DNA from: CAXTSE01 sp035554115
Lineage (GTDB): Bacteria; Actinomycetota; Actinomycetes; Actinomycetales; Microbacteriaceae
NCBI GenBank assembly: GCA_035554115.1
Contig: DATMIW010000043.1
Span: 1 to 7,995, forward strand
Direction of reading: 5' to 3'
Length of the DNA stretch: 7,995 bases
The notes under the pieces are model-generated. The model was not told where the DNA came from, searched no databases, and worked only from the letters and a program-made list of their open reading frames with translations. Every line of letters starts with the position of its first letter. Positions within the stretch are counted from its first letter, which is position 1. Positions 1 to 7,391 of the stretch are shown one piece after another. A program made the position numbers and the translations under genes.

Positions 1-2
1 CC

Positions 3-227
3 ACGGGTTCGTCTACCGCTCCGACCCTGGACTCCACACTGAAGCAGTATGGCTACACCCAGAGCGCTGACTACACAGGATCGGGTTCTGCGCCGGCGTA
101 CGTTACCGGCTCTACGGGGACGCAGTTCTGCATCACCGCCACGGCGTCAACGGGTACCCAGTTCTGGGTGACGTCTAGCTCGGGCGTGACTAAGACCTCG
201 TGTGGCACCACCGTCACAGCCTGGTAA
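3..227 (+). CDS. type IV pilin-like protein, C-terminal fragment (5' end outside window)
   Basis: An open frame runs from the window edge (first full codon at 3) to TAA at 225-227 and gives the last 74 residues of a protein. The fragment is rich in Thr, Ser, Gly and aromatic residues, with no charged clusters, as in secreted or surface-exposed beta-rich domains. Two cysteines (fragment residues 43 and 67) are placed as in the C-terminal disulfide loop of many type IV pilins. The segment 'STGTQF' occurs twice (fragment residues 37-42 and 49-54), which suggests two similar beta strands. The N-terminal prepilin motif that would prove the assignment lies outside the window. The call therefore rests on composition, the Cys pair and the position directly upstream of pilD-pilM-pilN-pilO. 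It would be processed by the PilD encoded next door. A minor pilin or another secreted protein is the alternative. Confidence 0.6.
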   Translation, partial: TGSSTAPTLDSTLKQYGYTQSADYTGSGSAPAYVTGSTGTQFCITATASTGTQFWVTSSSGVTKTSCGTTVTAW

Positions 228-242
228 ACAGCTCACCGTTGT

Positions 243-276
243 CGCGGCTGAGGTTCGGAAAGGGACCTCAGCCGCG
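243..276 (+). terminator. strong hairpin after the pilin gene, probable terminator or mRNA 3' stabiliser
   Basis: A perfect 12-bp inverted repeat (243-254 with 265-276, arms 'cgcggctgaggt' and 'acctcagccgcg') encloses a 10-nt loop and starts 15 nt after the pilin stop codon. No T-run follows, so this is the U-less GC-rich type often seen in actinobacteria. It may be leaky and set a step-down in expression between an abundant pilin transcript and the downstream assembly genes. Confidence 0.7.
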
Positions 277-284
277 GTCACCTT

Positions 285-299
285 CCTCCTTTGAGGAGG
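285..299 (+). promoter_or_regulatory. ribosome binding site of the 49-aa ORF inside a small hairpin
   Basis: AGGAGG at 294-299 is a near-perfect Shine-Dalgarno, 6 nt before the ATG at 306. It decides the start of the small ORF. The sequence just upstream, CCTCC at 285-289, is exactly complementary to GGAGG at 295-299 with a 5-nt loop (290-294), so the site can fold on itself. Folding would hide the ribosome binding site. Whether this happens in vivo is inference. Confidence 0.5.
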
Positions 300-305
300 C
301 ATGCA

Positions 306-455
306 ATGAAAACGAAAATCAGAGAACATGAGACAACGAGGGCAGTGATCATTTCGGAGGGGTCGAAGCCCAAGTCGGACTCCTTGGGGGTCACTGTCGG
401 TGTAAATGCCTTGCACGCGATCGCCGGAGGACATCGTGAGGGACCTACCGCATGA
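306..455 (+). CDS. small hypothetical protein (49 aa) coupled to pilD
   Basis: ATG at 306 follows AGGAGG with a 6-nt gap. The frame runs 49 codons to TGA at 453-455, which overlaps the pilD ATG at 452 as ATGA, the arrangement of translational coupling. The protein starts MKTKIREHETTRAVIISEG: a basic/polar N-terminus, then a mildly hydrophobic Gly/Val/Ala stretch (about residues 28-42). I see no clear membrane helix, signal peptide, cysteine or known domain, and I do not recognise the family. It sits between a pilin gene and pilD, so it could be a small accessory factor of pilus biogenesis, or a leader ORF whose translation opens the pilD start. The strong Shine-Dalgarno and exact overlap support translation. 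The absence of a recognisable family leaves room for chance. Confidence 0.55.
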   Translation: MKTKIREHETTRAVIISEGSKPKSDSLGVTVGVNALHAIAGGHREGPTA

Positions 456-1285
456 CCGGAGAGTTTGTTCTGTTTATCGTCTTCGTTGGCCTCACAGGGC
501 TCGCGATCGGGTCGTTCCTCAATGTCGTTATCTACCGCATCCCAGCCGGTCGCTCGCTTCTGCCGGACTCCGCCTGCCCGAACTGCGGAACCGCTATCCG
601 CAAGCGTGACAATGTGCCCGTCGTCTCCTGGATCGCGCTGCGCGGTCGCTGCCGCGGATGCCAACAGCCGATCTCCATTCGCTACCCGCTCGTCGAAGCC
701 GGCACGGCTCTCGCGTTCGTCCTAGTGACGGCTCGGTTTGGTTCTCCTCTGTTCGAAGCACGCACACTGTCCGACTCCATCGCCGCCGTGGTGGAGCTCA
801 TTGCGTTTCTACTTCTAACTGCGATGAGCATTGCTCTTGCGCTCATCGATCTCGACACAAAGCGCCTGCCCAATCTTCTCGTGCTTACTGCGCTGATCTC
901 TGGTGTTGTGCTGCTTGCTGCTGCGGCGCTCGTGCGTGGCGATCTCGGTGCTCTACTCGGTGCGGCCATCGGAGGTGCGGCCCTTTTCGCCCTCTACTTC
1001 CTTCTCGCTGTCGTCTCGCGCGGCGGCATGGGGATGGGCGACGTGAAGCTCTCGGCTGTCCTCGGGCTCTACCTGGGTTTCCTCGGCTGGGGCAACCTTG
1101 TTGTCGGGGCCTTTGCTGCCTTCCTGCTCGGAGGCCTGGTCGGTGTGGGAATGATGATCGCTCGTAAGGCGGGTCGCAAGACCGCTATCCCCTTCGGACC
1201 GTGGATGATTGCGGGAGCATGGATCGGGGTTTTTGCGGGCGAATTCCTCGCCGCCGGCTACATCGACGCGGTGACTTTCGCATGA
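452..1285 (+). CDS. pilD: prepilin peptidase / N-methyltransferase (A24 family)
   Basis: This integral membrane aspartic protease cleaves the leader peptide of type IV prepilins after Gly on the cytoplasmic face and methylates the new N-terminus. The 277 residues fit the bacterial full-length form. A first membrane segment with the motif 'GSFLNVVIYRIP' (20-31) is followed by a cytoplasmic zinc-type domain with two CxxC pairs (Cys42/45 and Cys67/70). About six more hydrophobic segments follow between 80 and 270. The catalytic aspartates lie in 'IDLDTKRLP' (132-140) and in the GxGD motif 'GMGDVK' (194-199, Asp197). All expected key residues are present. ATG at 452 is preceded by GTGAGGGA ending 8 nt upstream and overlaps the stop of the 49-aa ORF. 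pilM follows after 28 nt. It probably serves the pilin encoded upstream. Confidence 0.96.
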   Translation: MTGEFVLFIVFVGLTGLAIGSFLNVVIYRIPAGRSLLPDSACPNCGTAIRKRDNVPVVSWIALRGRCRGCQQPISIRYPLVEAGTALAFVLVTARFGSPLFEARTLSDSIAAVVELIAFLLLTAMSIALALIDLDTKRLPNLLVLTALISGVVLLAAAALVRGDLGALLGAAIGGAALFALYFLLAVVSRGGMGMGDVKLSAVLGLYLGFLGWGNLVVGAFAAFLLGGLVGVGMMIARKAGRKTAIPFGPWMIAGAWIGVFAGEFLAAGYIDAVTFA

Positions 1286-1300
1286 AAGCCCGTTGGGACA

Positions 1301-1307
1301 AAGGAGA
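1301..1307 (+). promoter_or_regulatory. ribosome binding site fixing the pilM start
   Basis: AAGGAGA lies 6 nt before the ATG at 1314. It shows that the ATG, and not the in-frame TTG at 1293 (which lies upstream of this site), is the real start of pilM. Confidence 0.8.
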
Positions 1308-1313
1308 CACCGC

Positions 1314-2357
1314 ATGGCACGGGTAGTCGGACTCGATATTGGCAACGGCGTTCTACGCGGCGCCGAGGTGAAAGACCCGGCTCGCGCGCGGCCCACCCTC
1401 GTGAAGTATCACGAGGTCAAGATCCCCCAGGGGGCTGTGAGCCGCGGTGAGGTTGTCGACCGCGAAGCGGTTGTTGCCGGTCTCCGTCAGTTGTGGGAGC
1501 AGGCCAAATTCAGCACAAAAGATGTCGTGCTGGGGATGGGGAACCACCGCATCCTCGCTCGTGACCATGTTGTGCGTGCCGATTCGATCGACCGGATCCG
1601 CGAGCAATTGCCGTTCCAGGTTCAGGATCTGCTCCCCGTTCCCGTCGCTGACGCTCTCCTGGATTTCTATCCGGTAGCGACCGAACAGACCGAGCAGGGT
1701 CCGATGATTCGCGGGCTTCTGGTTGCGGCGATACGGGAGGCTGTGCTCGGGAACGTCGATGCGGTCGAAGCTGCCGGGCTCCACGTGGCCGAAGTCGACC
1801 TCATCCCCTTCGCTCTCACGCGTCTGCTGCTTGGCAACCACAAGTCCGGAATGACAGCACTCGTCGACGTTGGAGCCTCCACGACATACGTCGTGCTCGC
1901 CGAGAACGGCGTGCCTCATTTCATGCGCGTCATTCCGACAGGTGGGCAAGACGTTACTGAAGCTCTTGTGGCGAAGCACGACATCTCCTTCGACGAAGCC
2001 GAACGTGTGAAGCGCGCCGTCGGTGTCACTGGTCGGGCCGTCGCACCGGAGGTGCAGCCACTTGCGGCGACCATATTGTCGTCGACCACCGACCTTCTTG
2101 CGAGTGTCCGGAATACCATCAGCTACTTCGTCGGAAGCCGCCCAGGTGTTGCGGTGCAGGGCATCGTGTTTAGCGGTGGCGGGAGCGAGCTCCCCGGGAT
2201 TCGCGAAGCTTTCGCAGAACTGACGCACCTGCCCGTCACTGATGCCGATCCAAGTTGGAGCATCATTGTGGCGAAGAGCGCTCGAACAGAAGATGGCGTC
2301 GGATGGCGTGACTCGCAATCCGTCGCGGTTGGTCTCGCCGTGGGGAGTCGCGCATGA
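1314..2357 (+). CDS. pilM: type IV pilus assembly protein PilM, actin-like ATPase
   Basis: PilM is a cytoplasmic FtsA/actin-fold ATPase that binds the N-terminal tail of PilN and links the pilus motor to the membrane alignment complex. From ATG 1314 the product is 347 residues, a normal family length. Visible actin-fold nucleotide motifs are phosphate-1 'VVGLDIGNGVLRGAEV' (4-19), phosphate-2 'ALVDVGASTTYVVL' (182-195) and the adenosine motif 'GIVFSGGGSELPGI' (283-296). The region 'IREQLPFQVQDLLPVP' (95-110) matches the family pattern around the 1C-type insertion. The stop codon overlaps the pilN ATG as ATGA, so the two partners are translationally coupled, in keeping with equimolar complex formation. 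The N-terminal part is a little Arg/Ala-rich but nothing key is missing. Confidence 0.94.
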   Translation: MARVVGLDIGNGVLRGAEVKDPARARPTLVKYHEVKIPQGAVSRGEVVDREAVVAGLRQLWEQAKFSTKDVVLGMGNHRILARDHVVRADSIDRIREQLPFQVQDLLPVPVADALLDFYPVATEQTEQGPMIRGLLVAAIREAVLGNVDAVEAAGLHVAEVDLIPFALTRLLLGNHKSGMTALVDVGASTTYVVLAENGVPHFMRVIPTGGQDVTEALVAKHDISFDEAERVKRAVGVTGRAVAPEVQPLAATILSSTTDLLASVRNTISYFVGSRPGVAVQGIVFSGGGSELPGIREAFAELTHLPVTDADPSWSIIVAKSARTEDGVGWRDSQSVAVGLAVGSRA

Positions 2358-3118
2358 GCACCATCACACCGGATCGCACCACTGAGGCGTCGGAGCAGCC
2401 GAAGAAGCGTGGATTGACGCTATTGCCGAAACGCACGGGATCCAATTCCTTGATCGTCGGGGGGCCCCCGCGGGCCAACCTTCTGCCCCCAGAGATCATC
2501 CTCAAACGCAAACAGCTCAAGATGCGACGTTCGCTGCGCTTGGGGATTCTCCTGGTCGCCATCGCGACGGTTGCCGGCTGTATCGGGGCTGTCGCCTACT
2601 CGGCTGCCGCGCAGGTGCAACTCACAATTGCCCAGCAGCAGCAAGAGACGCTTGTGGCCGAGCAAGCCCTGTACGCGAAGGTTAAGGCGGTCAACGACAC
2701 AATCACTCTGATCAAGGCAGGCCAGGAGGTCGGCGGATCAACCGAGATCCAGTGGCGCGACTATCTGCTTGCAGTGCAAGGCACCCTGCCTGCAGGCCTT
2801 GTTCTTCAGAGTGTCTCTGTAGACGAGGGCACTCCGATGACCGCGTTCGAACAGAGCGAGGCACCGCTCCAGGGTGTACGCGTTGCCGAGCTCACCTTTA
2901 CAGCACAGAGTGCGACGCTCCCAAGCATTCCCGATTGGCTCCGATCCTTGTCAAAGCTCGAGGGATTCGTCGACGCGGTCCCGGGCTCAATCTCCGCTGG
3001 CGAGAATGGCTACGTTGCTCAGGTTGTCATGCACATCGACGCGAGTGCGTTCTCGCACCGCTTTGATCCGGACAAAAAGTCCTCCGCGGACTCCTCCGCC
3101 ACAGAAGGGGGTAACTGA
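2354..3118 (+). CDS. pilN: type IV pilus assembly protein PilN
   Basis: PilN is a bitopic membrane protein: its cytoplasmic tail docks into PilM and its extracytoplasmic domain pairs with PilO. The 254-residue product has a polar N-terminal region, the PilM-binding signature 'RANLLPPEI' (40-48, equivalent to the conserved NLLP motif), a basic patch (51-62), one membrane helix (about 63-85), a Gln-rich coiled-coil segment (about 88-122) and an alpha/beta domain (about 135-232). A charged Ser-rich tail (235-254) ends the protein. The cytoplasmic part before NLLP is about 40 residues, longer than in proteobacterial PilN, where the motif lies near the N-terminus. GGGGAG at 2342-2347 provides a ribosome binding site 6 nt before the ATG. 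It overlaps pilM by 4 nt and pilO by 1 nt. Confidence 0.88.
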   Translation: MSTITPDRTTEASEQPKKRGLTLLPKRTGSNSLIVGGPPRANLLPPEIILKRKQLKMRRSLRLGILLVAIATVAGCIGAVAYSAAAQVQLTIAQQQQETLVAEQALYAKVKAVNDTITLIKAGQEVGGSTEIQWRDYLLAVQGTLPAGLVLQSVSVDEGTPMTAFEQSEAPLQGVRVAELTFTAQSATLPSIPDWLRSLSKLEGFVDAVPGSISAGENGYVAQVVMHIDASAFSHRFDPDKKSSADSSATEGGN

Positions 3119-3951
3119 TGCCTGAGCTTCAGAAGCACCGAATCATCAGCATCGCGTCCATTGCGGTGATGCTCCTTATCCCGCTCATCGGCTGGTTTCT
3201 AGTTGCACAGCCGCAGTTCGCAAGCGCCAGTGCCGCAAACGAGCAACGGGCGAGCACTGATGAGGTTGCCAATTCCAGTCGCGCCGCCGTCGCGAAGCTG
3301 AAGGCCGACAGTGAAAACATCGATGCGCTGAACGAGCAGTTGGACAAGCTGCGATCGTCGATTCCCGCGGGAGTTGACAGTTCTCGATACATCGAGGGGC
3401 TCAACGCTCTCGCGCTGGTGAGCGGTGTCACGATCACCTCCATCAAGGTCGATCAAGCCGAGCCCTATGCGCCCGCGGTGCCGCCAGCTGCCGCCGCACC
3501 GGAGGGCGCTGCCGCAGGCGGAGCATCCCCCAGCCCCACCCCGAGCGGCACCCCCACGCCCGCGGCCACCGTGCCTCCTGCCCCGAACCCCGCGATCGTG
3601 ACCAACAGCCTCATTACCCCGGGGTCGTTCGTCACAATCCCGGTGCAGATATCGGTAGCGGGTAGCTGGGATGCGATCCTGGGTTTCCTGCAGGGTCTGC
3701 AGAATGGCGACCGGCTGTTCCTGGTGTCCAAGATCGGCACGACCACATCAGAAGGGGGGTTGACCGGTGACATCGGTGGTTTCATTTACGCGATCCCGGG
3801 GGGTACCGAAGGTAAGCCCGCGCCCGTCAGCACCACGGTGAAGAAGATGGATGTACCGGCGCCCGTCGTCACGGAGACGCCGACCCCGGATCCGACAGCA
3901 TCCGGCACCCCGCAGCCCAACCCGACGGGATCGGCGACACCCACGCCGTAA
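3118..3951 (+). CDS. pilO: type IV pilus assembly protein PilO with Pro/Thr-rich insert and tail
   Basis: This is the partner of PilN in the pilus alignment complex. The 277 residues show a short cytoplasmic start, one membrane helix (about 9-30), a coiled coil (about 38-82), and an alpha/beta domain. That domain is split: strand-like 'GVTITSIKVDQ' (103-113) is separated from 'FVTIPVQISVAGSWDAILGF' (171-190) by an Ala/Pro/Thr/Ser-rich stretch (about 116-162). The last about 30 residues (247-277) are again Pro/Thr repeats ('TPTPDPTASGTPQPNPTG'). Such tracts are flexible and common in actinobacterial exported proteins, possibly crossing or lying in the cell wall. The family call rests on topology, the 'W..I..FL..L....RL..V..I' pattern and gene order, since PilO is poorly conserved. 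AAGGGGG at 3105-3111 is the ribosome binding site. Its ATG overlaps the pilN TGA by one base. No pilP/pilQ follows. Confidence 0.82.
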   Translation: MPELQKHRIISIASIAVMLLIPLIGWFLVAQPQFASASAANEQRASTDEVANSSRAAVAKLKADSENIDALNEQLDKLRSSIPAGVDSSRYIEGLNALALVSGVTITSIKVDQAEPYAPAVPPAAAAPEGAAAGGASPSPTPSGTPTPAATVPPAPNPAIVTNSLITPGSFVTIPVQISVAGSWDAILGFLQGLQNGDRLFLVSKIGTTTSEGGLTGDIGGFIYAIPGGTEGKPAPVSTTVKKMDVPAPVVTETPTPDPTASGTPQPNPTGSATPTP

Positions 3952-3962
3952 CCGCCACACGC

Positions 3963-4001
3963 TTCCGTCCCGGCGCACCTGTCCCGTGCGCCGGGGCGGA
4001 A
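3963..4001 (+). terminator. terminator hairpin closing the pil operon
   Basis: A 16-bp stem (3963-3978 with 3986-4001, one G-T wobble) with a 7-nt loop begins 12 nt after the pilO stop. The core arms 'cccggcgcac' and 'gtgcgccggg' are perfect. No T-run follows, again the GC-rich actinobacterial style. It separates the pilus genes from the str operon. Confidence 0.8.
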
Positions 4002-4037
4002 CTCTGTGACCTTACCCACGTGTCGCCGTATTACGTG

Positions 4038-4043
4038 TACACT
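4038..4043 (+). promoter_or_regulatory. candidate -10 box of the str operon promoter
   Basis: TACACT fits the actinobacterial primary-sigma -10 consensus TAnnnT. It lies between the pil terminator and rpsL, where the str operon promoter is expected. No convincing -35 box lies 16-19 bp upstream ('cccacg' for a 17-bp spacer). Transcription would begin near 4049-4051 and leave a leader of about 180 nt. Confidence 0.4.
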
Positions 4044-4049
4044 CGGACG

Positions 4050-4233
4050 GGTATGTGCGCTTGTCGCACGCACTCTCGGGAATCGCCTTCGCACAGTCGA
4101 AGGGGCGCCCCCACGGCATATCCACCAGCAGTCTCGCACCGGCTTCGGCGCGTGGGTGGATCTCGACGGGAAACTCCGTCGCTGTCACCGTGCAGCCAGC
4201 ATCACAACATCAGCTCAAGAGGAGCAATTCCGA
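4050..4233 (+). promoter_or_regulatory. structured 5' leader of rpsL
   Basis: The stretch has no credible gene but several inverted repeats: GTGCG/CGCAC (4055-4059, 4065-4069), CCTTCG/CGAAGG (4086-4091, 4098-4103), the palindrome GGGGCGCCCC (4102-4111), a longer-range ATCCACC/GGTGGAT helix (4120-4126, 4155-4161), and CGACGG/CCGTCG (4164-4169, 4176-4181). AGAGGAG at 4218-4224 is the rpsL ribosome binding site, 9 nt before the ATG. The leader could host ribosomal-protein autoregulation or simply stabilise the mRNA. The repeats are visible, the function is inferred. Confidence 0.4.
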
Positions 4234-4608
4234 ATGCCCACAATCCAGCAGCTGGTCCGCAAGGGCCGGTCGCCGAAGGTCACCAAGACCAAGGCGCCCG
4301 CGCTCAAGGCCAACCCGCAGCAGCGTGGAGTGTGCACCCGCGTGTACACCACCACCCCTAAGAAGCCGAACTCGGCCCTCCGCAAGGTGGCCCGCGTCAA
4401 GCTCAGCAACGGCACCGAGGTCACCGCCTACATTCCCGGCGAGGGCCACAACCTGCAGGAGCACTCGATGGTGCTCGTGCGCGGCGGTCGTGTGAAAGAC
4501 CTTCCCGGCGTGCGCTACAAGATTGTGCGCGGCGCCCTCGACACCCAGGCGGTCAAGAACCGCAAGCAGGCTCGCAGCCGCTACGGAGCGAAGATGGACA
4601 AGAAGTAA
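4234..4608 (+). CDS. rpsL: 30S ribosomal protein S12
   Basis: S12 sits in the decoding centre of the 30S subunit and controls accuracy of tRNA selection. The 124-residue product has the standard length and the universal core: 'RGVCTRVYTTTPKKPNSALRK' region (31-51), 'GEGHNLQEHS' (69-78) and 'RGGRVKDLPGVRY' (83-95). Lys43 and Lys88, the residues where substitutions give streptomycin resistance in other bacteria, are both wild type. The start is ATG 4234, with AGAGGAG 9 nt upstream. An in-frame extension upstream to about 4006 exists, but it covers the leader and is not conserved S12 sequence. The stop overlaps the rpsG start by one base (TAATG). It is the first gene of a str operon in the usual order rpsL-rpsG-fusA-tuf. 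Confidence 0.99.
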   Translation: MPTIQQLVRKGRSPKVTKTKAPALKANPQQRGVCTRVYTTTPKKPNSALRKVARVKLSNGTEVTAYIPGEGHNLQEHSMVLVRGGRVKDLPGVRYKIVRGALDTQAVKNRKQARSRYGAKMDKK

Positions 4609-5078
4609 TGCCTCGTAAAGGACCAGCTCCGAAGCGCCCCGTTGTTGCCGACCCGGTATACGCGGCCCCCATCGTGAGCCAACTCGTCAACAAGATCCTC
4701 ATCGACGGCAAGAAGGGTCTCGCCGAGCGCATCGTCTACGGTGCCCTCGAAGGCGTTGCCGCCAAGTCCGGTACGGATGCCGTGCAGGTTCTCAAGAAGG
4801 CGCTCGACAACGTGCGCCCCACCCTTGAGGTCAAGAGCCGCCGCGTCGGTGGATCCACCTACCAGGTGCCCGTCGAGGTCAAGCCGCACCGCGCGAACAC
4901 TCTCGCACTGCGCTGGCTGACCTCGTACGCCAAGTCGCGTCGCGAAAAGACGATGACCGAGCGTCTGACCAACGAGATCCTCGACGCATCGAACGGTCTG
5001 GGCGCAGCAGTCAAGCGTCGTGAAGACACCCACAAGATGGCCGAGTCGAACAAGGCCTTCGCGCACTATCGCTGGTAA
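4608..5078 (+). CDS. rpsG: 30S ribosomal protein S7
   Basis: S7 is a primary assembly protein that nucleates folding of the 3' domain of 16S rRNA and lines the exit-site region of the 30S head. The 156-residue product matches the usual bacterial length and begins MPRKGPAPKR. It shows the typical 'LVNKILIDGKKGLAERIVYGAL' region (26-47), the 'VGGSTYQVPVEV' beta hairpin (80-91) that contacts the mRNA exit channel, and a basic C-terminus ending AFAHYRW. ATG 4608 overlaps the rpsL TAA, so translation is probably coupled. Only a weak AAGAAG-like ribosome binding site lies just before it. Because there is no rpsL-rpsG spacer, the intercistronic S7 repressor site known from E. coli cannot be present in that form. 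Confidence 0.99.
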   Translation: MPRKGPAPKRPVVADPVYAAPIVSQLVNKILIDGKKGLAERIVYGALEGVAAKSGTDAVQVLKKALDNVRPTLEVKSRRVGGSTYQVPVEVKPHRANTLALRWLTSYAKSRREKTMTERLTNEILDASNGLGAAVKRREDTHKMAESNKAFAHYRW

Positions 5079-5088
5079 TCAACGCTGA

Positions 5089-5127
5089 TCGAGCCTGTCG
5101 AGATCACAACGGTCTCGACAGGCTCGA
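5089..5127. repeat. palindromic REP-like intergenic repeat between rpsG and fusA
   Basis: A perfect 15-bp inverted repeat (5089-5103 with 5113-5127, arms 'tcgagcctgtcgaga' and 'tctcgacaggctcga') encloses 9 nt. Two further pairs (one a wobble) reduce the loop to 5 nt. Each arm also contains TCGA at both ends around CCTG. The motif 'ggtctcgacaggctcgacca' resembles a family of intergenic palindromes that I recall as frequent in Microbacteriaceae and related actinobacteria, though copy number cannot be checked here and no second copy is in this window. In the transcript it forms a strong hairpin between rpsG and fusA and may act as attenuator, processing signal or mRNA stabiliser. Confidence 0.7.
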
Positions 5128-5162
5128 CCACCGAATCCACCCCAAAAAGTAAGGAACCGCCC

Positions 5163-7280
<2,118 letters not shown>

Positions 7281-7285
7281 CCCTT

Positions 7286-7299
7286 TGCCCCACCGGGCA
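7286..7299 (+). other. small hairpin after fusA
   Basis: TGCCC (7286-7290) pairs with GGGCA (7295-7299) around a 4-nt loop. An alternative pairing uses GGGC (7295-7298) with GCCC (7304-7307). It starts 6 nt after the fusA stop and is followed by an A-rich, not T-rich, stretch, so it is a weak terminator or processing site at best. Confidence 0.35.
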
Positions 7300-7314
7300 T
7301 CCAGCCCAAACAAC

Positions 7315-7320
7315 TAAAGT
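7315..7320 (+). promoter_or_regulatory. candidate -10 box of an internal tuf promoter
   Basis: TAAAGT fits the TAnnnT consensus. It lies in the otherwise AT-poor fusA-tuf spacer, about 72 nt before the tuf start. It is embedded in a short dyad AACTA/TAGTT (7312-7316, 7320-7324). No good -35 box is visible at 16-19 bp. A separate tuf promoter is plausible because EF-Tu is needed in excess over EF-G. Confidence 0.4.
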
Positions 7321-7340
7321 AGTTACACACCAATCGCATC

Positions 7341-7363
7341 GCATCCGGAATCCATCCGGATGC
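7341..7363 (+). promoter_or_regulatory. hairpin in the tuf leader
   Basis: GCATCCGG (7341-7348) and CCGGATGC (7356-7363) form an 8-bp perfect stem with a 7-nt loop. It ends 15 nt before the tuf Shine-Dalgarno GAGGAGGA (7379-7386), which itself lies 5 nt before the GTG start. The octamer CATCCGGA is directly repeated within it. It could be a leader stability or regulatory element. Confidence 0.45.
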
Positions 7364-7391
7364 CTGCTCCCGAGTCCTGAGGAGGACCCCA

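Noticed and set aside
276..292. Resemblance of 'caccttcctccttt' to the 3' end of 16S rRNA
   Set aside because: It is too short and has an extra TTC. No neighbouring rRNA sequence is present, so it is better explained as the arm pairing with the Shine-Dalgarno.
278..664. Minus-strand frame ending in a hydrophobic segment, opposite the small ORF and the start of pilD
   Set aside because: The hydrophobic end is the complement of the small-ORF region and the remainder overlaps conserved PilD codons. The sense-strand signals are better.
1293..1313. TTG start for pilM seven codons upstream
   Set aside because: The ribosome binding site AAGGAGA lies downstream of the TTG and correctly spaced for ATG 1314. 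MARVVGLDIG is the natural start.
1353..2318. 321-codon minus-strand frame opposite pilM
   Set aside because: It is a shadow of pilM codon bias. The product has no recognisable domain, no good ribosome binding site is evident, and pilM is well supported.
3463..3603. Pro/Thr tract in pilO considered as a tandem DNA repeat or CRISPR-like array
   Set aside because: There are no regular repeat units or spacers at DNA level. It is a low-complexity coding stretch in frame with pilO.
4006..4233. In-frame upstream extension of rpsL to a 200-residue protein
   Set aside because: The added N-terminus does not belong to S12, and the ATG at 4234 has a proper Shine-Dalgarno and yields the exact family length.
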